Of a DNA stretch of 18,346 nt, positions 6,244 to 12,753 are shown piece after piece (the stretch's first letter is position 1; each line of letters starts with the position of its first letter). The notes under the pieces were generated by a model. That model was given only the letters and a program-made list of their open reading frames with translations. It was not told the DNA's origin and searched no databases. Source of the DNA: Betaproteobacteria bacterium (GTDB taxonomy: Bacteria; Pseudomonadota; Gammaproteobacteria; Burkholderiales; Usitatibacteraceae); the NCBI GenBank assembly GCA_012274175.1, contig JAAOZZ010000215.1, forward strand, positions 1-18,346, given 5' to 3'. The translations under genes were made by a program, and so were the position numbers.

Positions 6244-6747
6244 ATGAAATCAACGAAAACCCTGCTGGCCGTGGCGCTCGCCGCGGTTGGCTTGGCAGTG
6301 ACGGGGTCCGCGCTCGCCGCCCGTGGCGGTGGCGGCCACGTATCCGGCGGGTCCCACGGCGGCGGACATTGGTCCGGCGGCGGGCACTGGTCCGGCGGCG
6401 GGCACTGGTCCGGAGGGCACTGGGGCGGCTATCACCGCAGCTGGAGCCCCGGCCTGGGCTTCTACCTGGGCGTTCCGCTGCTCTGGTCGTCATACTACTG
6501 GGGCGCGCCCTACGGCTACTACGACAGCTACCCGCGCGAGACGGTGATCTACCGGGACGTGGAGAGCTATCCGGAGCCGGCGTACGAGGACGAGCCGACT
6601 TCCGAGGCCCCGACCACGGAGGCTGCGCCTGCCGAAGGCATGCCCGCGCAGGGGCCCACGTACATGAACTACTGCGAATCGGCGAAGGCGTACTACCCCA
6701 AGGTCACGAAGTGCCCCGAGGGGTGGAAGTTCATTCCTTCGCGCTGA
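6244..6747 (+). CDS. Secreted Gly/His/Trp-repeat protein with a C-terminal two-cysteine motif
   Basis: 167 aa. The ATG at 6244 has a perfect AAGGAGG six bases upstream. An earlier in-frame start at 6166 would hide the signal peptide (MKSTKTLLAVALAAVGLAV..ALA). Mature layout: a Gly/His/Trp low-complexity stretch (about residues 28-63) with repeated HWSGGG units; a Tyr/Trp-rich segment with a possible hydrophobic helix or strand (GFYLGVPLLWSSYYWG, about 72-87); an acidic Pro/Thr/Ala linker (about 105-138); and a C-terminal motif MNYCESAKAYYPKVTKCPEGWKF, where the two Cys could form a disulfide. This C-terminal C..YYP.V..C..GW pattern recurs in small envelope proteins of Proteobacteria. The His repeat could bind metal; this is an inference. 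Its last 17 bases overlap the convergent helicase gene. Function unknown. Confidence 0.85.
   Translation: MKSTKTLLAVALAAVGLAVTGSALAARGGGGHVSGGSHGGGHWSGGGHWSGGGHWSGGHWGGYHRSWSPGLGFYLGVPLLWSSYYWGAPYGYYDSYPRETVIYRDVESYPEPAYEDEPTSEAPTTEAAPAEGMPAQGPTYMNYCESAKAYYPKVTKCPEGWKFIPSR
6367..6417 (+). repeat. 18-bp in-frame tandem repeat (about 2.8 copies)
   Basis: Units at 6367-6384 and 6385-6402 differ by one base (catt/cact), and a shortened third unit occupies 6403-6417. Each encodes HWSGGG (the last HWSGG). Near-identical DNA suggests recent slippage expansion, and copy number may vary between strains. Confidence 0.8.
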
Positions 6748-8737
6748 CCTGCGGGGCCCTCGCGGCGAAGAACGCCTCGACCTCCGCGAGCGATCGCGTG
6801 CGGCGGAACGGCGGCAGCGCTCGCCAGATGCGCTTGCCGTAGGGCTTTTCCACGAGCCGCGGGTCGCAGATCACCAGCGCCCCGCGGTCCGTCTCGTCGC
6901 GAATGAGCCGTCCCGCGCCCTGCTTCAAAGCGATCACCGCGCGCGGCAGTTGGTAATCCATGAAGGCGTTGCCTCCGGCACGGTTGATGCGTTCGATGCA
7001 GGCCGCGAGCACCGGCTCGTCGGGAGGGTTGAACGGCAGCCGGTCGATCACCACCACCGAAAGCTGCTCGCCCTTCACGTCCACGCCTTCCCAGAAGGAT
7101 TGCGATCCCACGAGGATCCCGTGGGGTGAGCGGCGGAACCGCTCCAGCAGCTCGTTCTTCGAGCCGCTTCCCTGCAGGAAGAGCGGCCAGTCGAGCCCCT
7201 CGGCCTTGAGCTTGCCCGCGAGCCGGTCGTGGCCGCGCTCCATCGCGCGCAGGCTCGTGAACAGCAGGAAAGCGTGCCCGCCGCTTGCACGGACCACGGG
7301 CCAGGCCGCGTCGATGACGGCCTCCACGTAGCCTTCGGCATTCGGGTCCGGCAATCCCTCCGGAACGTAGAGCAGCGCCTGGCGCTCGAAATCGTACGGG
7401 CTGGGCCAGCTCAAGGTGCGCGCCTCGGCGAGGCCCATCTCGCCCTGGTAATGGGAAAAATCGCCATTCACGGCCAGGGTCGCCGAGGTGAAGATCCACG
7501 CCCGCTTCGCGTCCTCCATCTGGCTCCGGAAGATGCGCGCCACGTCGAGCGGCGTCACGTACAGGGCGGCCGATTGCGCGTAGGCCTCGATCCAGCGCAC
7601 GACGTCGACGGCCGCCGCCTCGCCGAACGCGTCTTCCCGCGGACGCGCGTCGGCCTCCCGCCACTCGGCGATGCGACCGAGGAACTCTTCGGCGCGGACC
7701 CGCGCGTTGCGGATCTCCTCGGCCCGCTCCTCCTGGCCGCGAAGCGCTTCGGCCAGCTCGGCCAGGCGCGCGGCGAGCGCGTCCAGGGCGGCGTCGAATC
7801 CCGCGCGGTCGCGCACGGCGGAAAGCGCGGTGCGCCCCGCCGCGGCTCCCAGCGCCAGGCGCAGGTCGCGCGCGGCGCGTTCGACCCGCGCCGCGGCGTC
7901 TCCCAGGTCCGAGCTTTCGCGGGCATGTTGGGCTTCCGCGAGGCGGGCATCCCGGGCGAGCTCGACCAGCTGGGTCGTGGAAAGCGATTGTCCGAAGAAA
8001 AGCCGCGCCAGGTCCGGCAGGTGGTGCGCCTCGTCGAAGATCACCGTGTTGGCCGCCGGCAGCAGGTCGGCCGCGCCCTCGTCGCGCAGGGCCACGTCGG
8101 CGAAAAAGAGGTGGTGGTTCACCACGATCACGTCCGCCTCGGAGGCCCTCTTGCGCGCTTTCATCACGAAGCAATCCTGGTAATGCCCGCACGCCGAGCC
8201 CAGGCAGTTCTCCCGCGTCGAGGTGGCCTGCGCCCACGCGGGCGAGGACTCCGGCACGTCGGCGCAATCGCCCCTGTCGCCGGTCATGGTGCGCTTCGCG
8301 AAGCTGCGGATCTTGTGCAGGTGTGCCACGTCTTCCCGCGCGGCGAAGGTGCCCTCGGCGGCGGCGACCTCGAGGTGGTGCAGGCACACGTAGTTGGCGC
8401 GACCCTTGAGCAGGGCCACGTCCACGGCGACTCCGAGGGCTCGGCGCACGAGCGGCAGGTCGCGGTGGAAGAGCTGGTCCTGCAGCGTCTTGGTGCCGGT
8501 CGAGACGATCACGCGCCCGCCCGCCATCAGCGCGGGAACGAGGTACGCGAAGGTCTTGCCCGTTCCCGTGCCCGCCTCGGCGATGAGCACGCCCGACGAT
8601 TCGATGGCGTCCAGCACGGCGCGGGCGAATTCCACCTGCTGCGGCCGGTGCCGGAAGCCCGCCACGGCGCGGCCGATCGCTCCGTCCTGGGAGAACAAGG
8701 CGTCGAGGTCGACGGCGGCGCGAGCCCGATCGTTCAC
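6731..8737 (-). CDS. DinG/YoaA-type Fe-S ATP-dependent DNA helicase
   Basis: 668 aa, an XPD-like superfamily 2 helicase (5'-3' in the family) that unwinds forked, D-loop or R-loop DNA. Motif I is AEAGTGTGKT with Lys61, after the Q-motif RPQQVEFA. The Fe-S domain has a first Cys in YVCLHHL and then ENC-x4-C-x5-C, the same spacing as the known DinG cluster ligands. Motif II is FDEAHH. C-terminal motifs include ATLAVNGDF, GSQSFWEGVDVKGEQL and QGAGRLIRDETDRG. Length (668 aa) is closer to YoaA than to DinG, so I give no symbol. The GTG start at 8737 overlaps the permease stop (GTGA); the longer ORF upstream is the permease read in another frame. It converges on the Gly/His gene with a 17-bp tail overlap. 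Being last in a transporter operon is unusual for a repair helicase. Confidence 0.93.
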   Translation of the reverse strand: MNDRARAAVDLDALFSQDGAIGRAVAGFRHRPQQVEFARAVLDAIESSGVLIAEAGTGTGKTFAYLVPALMAGGRVIVSTGTKTLQDQLFHRDLPLVRRALGVAVDVALLKGRANYVCLHHLEVAAAEGTFAAREDVAHLHKIRSFAKRTMTGDRGDCADVPESSPAWAQATSTRENCLGSACGHYQDCFVMKARKRASEADVIVVNHHLFFADVALRDEGAADLLPAANTVIFDEAHHLPDLARLFFGQSLSTTQLVELARDARLAEAQHARESSDLGDAAARVERAARDLRLALGAAAGRTALSAVRDRAGFDAALDALAARLAELAEALRGQEERAEEIRNARVRAEEFLGRIAEWREADARPREDAFGEAAAVDVVRWIEAYAQSAALYVTPLDVARIFRSQMEDAKRAWIFTSATLAVNGDFSHYQGEMGLAEARTLSWPSPYDFERQALLYVPEGLPDPNAEGYVEAVIDAAWPVVRASGGHAFLLFTSLRAMERGHDRLAGKLKAEGLDWPLFLQGSGSKNELLERFRRSPHGILVGSQSFWEGVDVKGEQLSVVVIDRLPFNPPDEPVLAACIERINRAGGNAFMDYQLPRAVIALKQGAGRLIRDETDRGALVICDPRLVEKPYGKRIWRALPPFRRTRSLAEVEAFFAARAPQVSAKE

Positions 8738-9909
8738 GACCGCCCGAACACGATGCGCTCGTCGCGCAGCAAGCGCACGAGGAGCACGAGGCACGCCGCC
8801 GCGATCGTCGCCGCCACGAGCGAGGGTACGGCCCAGTCTGTGAATCCCACCGCGTCCCCGCGCACCACCCGCGACAGCACCGCCTGCTGCCCCAGCACGG
8901 GAACGAGCAGGTGCCACGGGACTTCCTTCAATCCCGAGAAGAGGACGATCGCCGGTACGAACGAGACCGCCGTGGCGAGGTAGCTCACGTAGGTCTGGGC
9001 CTCGCGGTAGGAGCGCCCGTAGGTACAGATCAGCATCTGCAGCGCCGAGGTCATGGCGGCGAAGGGCACCACCATCGCCACGAACAGCACGAACTCCGGT
9101 GCGCCGAAGGCCATCATCGCGGCAAGCTGCTTCTGCGCGTAGAGCACGGAAGCGGTGACGAAGCCCGCGAGCGTGAGGGTCGCGACCGCGCAGGCGAACG
9201 TCCACGCCGCGAGCCACTTGCCCGCCACGATGTGCGCCACCGGCACCGGATTTCCCAGCAGCGGTTCGAGGGAGCCGCGCTCGCGCTCCCCGGCGGTGGA
9301 GTCGATCGCGATCGTCATCCCCCCCAGCAGCGGCGAGAGCAGGGCGAACATCGGGATGAGGAAGAGCAGGAAGGCGCCCTTCTGCCGCGGCGTGGCGGTG
9401 TTGAACCGCTCGATCTCCACCGGCTGCCCCAGGTCCGGGCTCACGCCGCGCGCCATCATGCGCAGCATCCCCGTCTCGCGGTTGAACCCGCGCAGCAGCC
9501 GCTCGGCCTGGCGGATGGCGGGCCCCGCGTCGGCTCGGGAATCGTCGAAGACGATCTCGAGCTTGGCCCCGTCGCCCGAAAGCCAGTGCTCGTCGAAATC
9601 CTCGGGCACCACGATCACCGCGTCCAGGCGCCCGTCGCGCACGCGCGTTTCGTAGTCGCCGGGTGCGCGCTCGATGCGGATGTCGTTGCGCTGCAGGAAG
9701 TTCACCAGCGCCGGGGCCCGCTCCTCGCCCGCGACGACGACCTTGAGGTCGGAGCCCTTCTTCTCGAGGCCGGAAACGAAATGGGCCACCAGCACCAGGG
9801 TGAGCGGCCCCGTGAGGATGGAAGCCACGAGGACCATGATCGCGGTGCGCCGGTCGCGCAGCGCATCGCGCATCTCCTTCAGGTACACGGTAAGCGCGGG
9901 GATCCTCAC
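8734..9909 (-). CDS. ABC-2 type permease (NatB-like)
   Basis: 391 aa from a GTG at 9909 that overlaps the ATPase stop (GTGA). TM1 is near residues 23-45, followed by a large extracytoplasmic loop (about 46-180, with DLKVVVAGEER and DAVIVVPEDF) and then five more hydrophobic segments: FLLFLIPMFALLSPLLGGM, WTFACAVATLTLAG, FVLFVAMVVPFAAMTSAL, SYLATAVSFVPAIVLF and VAATIAAACLVLLV. Between TM2 and TM3 is the ABC-2 coupling motif DSTAGERERGSLEPLLGNPV, which contacts the ATPase. This topology matches NatB-type exporters. The substrate cannot be read from sequence; Na+ is the best-known case, but related pairs export other compounds. It works with the ATPase encoded just upstream. Confidence 0.9.
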   Translation of the reverse strand: MRIPALTVYLKEMRDALRDRRTAIMVLVASILTGPLTLVLVAHFVSGLEKKGSDLKVVVAGEERAPALVNFLQRNDIRIERAPGDYETRVRDGRLDAVIVVPEDFDEHWLSGDGAKLEIVFDDSRADAGPAIRQAERLLRGFNRETGMLRMMARGVSPDLGQPVEIERFNTATPRQKGAFLLFLIPMFALLSPLLGGMTIAIDSTAGERERGSLEPLLGNPVPVAHIVAGKWLAAWTFACAVATLTLAGFVTASVLYAQKQLAAMMAFGAPEFVLFVAMVVPFAAMTSALQMLICTYGRSYREAQTYVSYLATAVSFVPAIVLFSGLKEVPWHLLVPVLGQQAVLSRVVRGDAVGFTDWAVPSLVAATIAAACLVLLVRLLRDERIVFGRS

Positions 9910-10634
9910 GGTTCCGGCGCCTCGCCCGAGAGGCGCACGAACGCGTCCTCGAGGTTCGTGCAGCCGCTTGCCTCGAGCAGCTCGCCCGCGGTGCCGTGGG
10001 CGGCCACCTCCCCCTTCGCCACGATCACGATCTGGTCGCAGAGGGCCGAGACTTCCTGCATCACATGGCTCGAGAAGAGCACGCATTTGCCGGCGTCGCG
10101 CAGCCGGCGGATCACGTCGCGCAGGTTGCGCGTGGTCATGACGTCCAGCCCGTTGCCGGGCTCGTCGAGGATCACGTTGGGCGGATCGTGCACGAGTGCC
10201 CGCGCGATCGCGACCTTCATGCGCTCGCCCTGGGAAAATCCGTCGGTGCGCCGGTCCAGCAGCGCCGTGAGCTCGAGCACGCCGGCTAGGCGGGCGAGGG
10301 ACGCCTCGATCGCCGCCGGCGCCAGGCCGCGAAGCGCGCCGTAATACGCGACGTTCTCCCGCGCGGTGAGCCGGCCGTAGAGTCCCCGGGCGTCCGAAAG
10401 CAGGCCGATGCGCGCGCGCACGGCGAGCGCGTCGCGCCCCACGTCGAGGCCGTCGACCCGCGCGGTGCCGTGGGTGGGAGCCACGAGCGTGGAAATCATG
10501 CGCAGCGTCGTGGTCTTGCCCGCCCCGTTGGGCCCGAGCAGCGCGGTGATCGAGCCGTCGGGCGCGGTGAAGGAGACGCGGCTCACCGCCTGCACGCCGC
10601 CAAAGCGCTTGGCGAGGTTCTCGGCGACGATCAA
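9906..10634 (-). CDS. ABC transporter ATPase (NatA-like)
   Basis: 242 aa. The start is a TTG at 10634 overlapping the hydrolase stop (TTGA). It places the first strand (IVAENLAKRFGGVQAV) exactly where the family begins, whereas longer frames add an Arg/Ala-rich tail from the hydrolase gene. Walker A is LLGPNGAGKTTTLRM, the Q-loop region reads IGLLSDARGLYGRLTARENV, the ABC signature is FSQGERMKVAIARAL (LSGGQ replaced by FSQGE, common in this subfamily), Walker B is NVILDEPGNGLDV, and the switch His lies in LFSSHVMQEV. It energises the ABC-2 permease downstream. TTG starts are weak, so production may depend on coupling to the hydrolase. Confidence 0.93.
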   Translation of the reverse strand: MIVAENLAKRFGGVQAVSRVSFTAPDGSITALLGPNGAGKTTTLRMISTLVAPTHGTARVDGLDVGRDALAVRARIGLLSDARGLYGRLTARENVAYYGALRGLAPAAIEASLARLAGVLELTALLDRRTDGFSQGERMKVAIARALVHDPPNVILDEPGNGLDVMTTRNLRDVIRRLRDAGKCVLFSSHVMQEVSALCDQIVIVAKGEVAAHGTAGELLEASGCTNLEDAFVRLSGEAPEP

Positions 10635-12082
10635 GGCGAGGATCCCACGGGCAGCACGAACAGCGGCCGCGGAATGCGCTCGAGGCACTTGCCGTCGATG
10701 CCCCGTGCGGTTCCCGCGCGCACGAACGCCTCGATCAGGCGCGGGGCACAGCCGCGCTCGCTCACGCCGTGCCCCACCTGGGGCGCGATGAGGTGCTTCG
10801 CATTGGGCAGCGTCGCGGCCACCTCCTCGGCGTGCCGCGGGGGAGTGGCCGGATCGATCCCGCCGGACAGCAGCAGCGCGGGCACCTTGGAGCGCACCGG
10901 GTCGTAGTAATCGGCGGGCACCGGACCGCGCGGCCAGATGCGGCACGCGGAGATGAAATCGTCCACGAGCGCCCGGCCGAAGAAGGAATGGCTCGCCGCC
11001 GCGAGGTCCTCGGCCGTGATGCGCGGGATGTCCTCGGCGCACACAACGGAAAGGTGCATGCCGAGCGAGAGGTTCTCCGAGACGTCGTCGGCGAACTCAA
11101 GGTTCTGGGCGAGCAGCGGATTGAAGTCTCCGTGGGCGGCCGACTCGATTCCATAGGGCAACAGGCTCGCGAGCTCGGCCACGTAAAGCGGCCGGAACAA
11201 TCCGGAGAGGAACACGTTCTGGTTCACGCGGATGGTCTCGCGCTCCCCCGTGCGCGGGTCCTGGATGCCCACGCGCTCGGGATGCAGGGCGAGCTCCTCG
11301 CGCAGGTCGCGGATGGTGCCGCCCAGGTCGGGATAGGCGTGGCGGCATCGCGCCTGCGCCTCGCATCCGGCCACGAGCTTGCGCAGGGCCGCCTCCCCGT
11401 CGGCCACGAACGACAGCGGCATCTTCATCGAAGGGGGCGCCACCCCGTCGAGCACCATGGTGCGCACGTGGTCCCCGTGCCGGCGCAGGTACTCGAGGGC
11501 GGCGCGGGTGCCGTAGGAGCCGCCCCACAAGTTGAGCTTGTCGTAGCCCAGCGCGGAACGCACCTCGTCCAGGTCCTCGATCGCGATGGAAGTGACGTAC
11601 TGGCGCGGATCGGCGTCGAGGCCCGCCAGGCACTTGCGCACCACGTCGCCCGGGAGCGAATCCTCGAACAGCGACTGCAGCGGCGCGTCGTCGTCGTCCT
11701 CGCAATCGAGCGGATTGGATTCGCCCGTGCCCCGCTGGTCGACGAACACCACGTCGCGCGAGTCGTTCAGCTTGGCGAAGAGCGGCATCACCTGGCCGGC
11801 GAGGGACACGGCGCCCTGCCCCGGGCCGCCCGCGAGCACGAAGACCGGATCCGGTTCCCGGGCCCGCATGCGCGCGGGCACGATCGCGATGTTGATCGCG
11901 ATGCGCCGGCCGGAGCGCGTCGCGCGGTTCTCCCAGACCTCGTACTTCCCGCATTGGGCCTCGGACTCGACGCCCGGAAGCCGGCACGCGGAAAGGCTCA
12001 CCGTGCGATGGGCGGTTTCGGGACCGGGGTTGCAGGATGCCAGCACGAGGCCGGCGGCGGCGCAAAGCAGGAGGCGCTTCAT
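10631..12082 (-). CDS. Lipoprotein alpha/beta hydrolase (S33 / tripeptidyl-aminopeptidase-like)
   Basis: 483 aa. The ATG at 12082 gives a lipoprotein signal (MKRLLLCAAAGLVLASC, acylated Cys17). Longer in-frame starts run into the divergent methyltransferase gene and lose the signal. Alpha/beta hydrolase landmarks are the oxyanion motif VLAGGPGQG, VVFVDQRGTGESNPLDC, the nucleophile elbow GGSYGT with Ser189, a lid with several Cys, and a TAP-like C-terminal domain with Asp410 (GGIDPATPP) and His438 (VGHGVSE). The catalytic triad is complete. Relatives are prolyl or tripeptidyl aminopeptidases; the substrate is not known. It probably acts in the periplasm, membrane-anchored, and heads a tightly overlapping operon with an ABC exporter and a helicase. 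There is no clear ribosome site; a minus-strand TATACT (12114-12109) could be the -10. Confidence 0.92.
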   Translation of the reverse strand: MKRLLLCAAAGLVLASCNPGPETAHRTVSLSACRLPGVESEAQCGKYEVWENRATRSGRRIAINIAIVPARMRAREPDPVFVLAGGPGQGAVSLAGQVMPLFAKLNDSRDVVFVDQRGTGESNPLDCEDDDDAPLQSLFEDSLPGDVVRKCLAGLDADPRQYVTSIAIEDLDEVRSALGYDKLNLWGGSYGTRAALEYLRRHGDHVRTMVLDGVAPPSMKMPLSFVADGEAALRKLVAGCEAQARCRHAYPDLGGTIRDLREELALHPERVGIQDPRTGERETIRVNQNVFLSGLFRPLYVAELASLLPYGIESAAHGDFNPLLAQNLEFADDVSENLSLGMHLSVVCAEDIPRITAEDLAAASHSFFGRALVDDFISACRIWPRGPVPADYYDPVRSKVPALLLSGGIDPATPPRHAEEVAATLPNAKHLIAPQVGHGVSERGCAPRLIEAFVRAGTARGIDGKCLERIPRPLFVLPVGSSP

Positions 12083-12108
12083 CTCGGGGAACGCGGGGTG
12101 CGGCGCGA

Positions 12109-12116
12109 AGTATATC
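12109..12116. promoter_or_regulatory. Possible shared -10 region of divergent promoters
   Basis: The 56-nt gap between the hydrolase (minus) and methyltransferase (plus) holds one TATA core readable both ways: TATACT on minus (12114-12109) and TATATC on plus (12111-12116). Each is placed to give a short leader. No good -35 is visible on either side. Confidence 0.35.
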
Positions 12117-12138
12117 CGTTCGGGGATACCATTCGGGC

Positions 12139-12747
12139 GTGAGCACGCCCACCTTTCCGAAACGCGATCCGTCCGGGCCGGAATTCTGGGACCTGCGCTA
12201 CGAAGCGTGTTTCGCGCCGTGGGACGCGCGCAAGGTCCCGGCGCGCCTGCGCGAATTCGTGGCTTCCGGCGGCCGGGCGCGAACGGTGCTCGTCCCCGGC
12301 TGCGGAAGCGCGCGCGACGTACGGTACTTCGCACAAAGCGGCTGGACCGTGGTGGGAATCGATTTCAGCGCCGAGGCGCTCGCGGCGGCGGCGGGCGAGC
12401 TCGGGGAATACGCGGACCGGGTGCGCCGCGGCGACTTCTTCGCGCCGATCGCCGAAGCCCCTTTCGAGGTGGTGTACGAACGGGCCTTCCTGTGCGCGCT
12501 GCCGCGGCGGATGTGGGAGGCCTGGTCGAAGCGCGTGGCCGAGCTCGTGGCGCCCGGCGGCCTGCTCGCGGGATTCTTCTACTTCGACGCGGGGGATCGC
12601 GGGCCACCCTTTGCGCTCAATTCGCAGGCCGAGCTTGCGGCGCTGCTCGAGGGCGCGTTCGAGCGCCTCGAGGACGTCCCCGTGGACGACTCGATTCCGG
12701 TGTTCGAGGGCAAGGAGCGTTGGCAGGTTTGGCGTCGCCGCGGTTGA
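12139..12747 (+). CDS. Thiopurine methyltransferase-like SAM-dependent methyltransferase
   Basis: 202 aa from a GTG at 12139; an ATG at 12037 would overlap the divergent gene's start and promoter. The family start FWDLRYEACFAPWDARKVPARLR (PEFW..R....PWD) is typical of the TPMT branch. The SAM motif is VLVPGCGSARDVRYFA, followed by VVGIDFS (acidic ribose contact), GDFF (adenine region), and YERAFLCALPRRM, which is the post-II segment of this family. The end is ...RWQVWRRRG. Bacterial relatives methylate thiols, tellurite/selenite or isothiocyanate-type substrates; the substrate here cannot be told. It is a single-gene unit facing the c-di-GMP gene tail to tail, with six bases between the stop codons and no room for a hairpin terminator. 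Confidence 0.9.
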   Translation: MSTPTFPKRDPSGPEFWDLRYEACFAPWDARKVPARLREFVASGGRARTVLVPGCGSARDVRYFAQSGWTVVGIDFSAEALAAAAGELGEYADRVRRGDFFAPIAEAPFEVVYERAFLCALPRRMWEAWSKRVAELVAPGGLLAGFFYFDAGDRGPPFALNSQAELAALLEGAFERLEDVPVDDSIPVFEGKERWQVWRRRG

Positions 12748-12753
12748 GGGGGA

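Noticed and set aside
7229..8983. 584-codon plus-strand ORF opposite the helicase
   Set aside because: Shadow frame; the minus-strand helicase has all its motifs and the plus translation has none.
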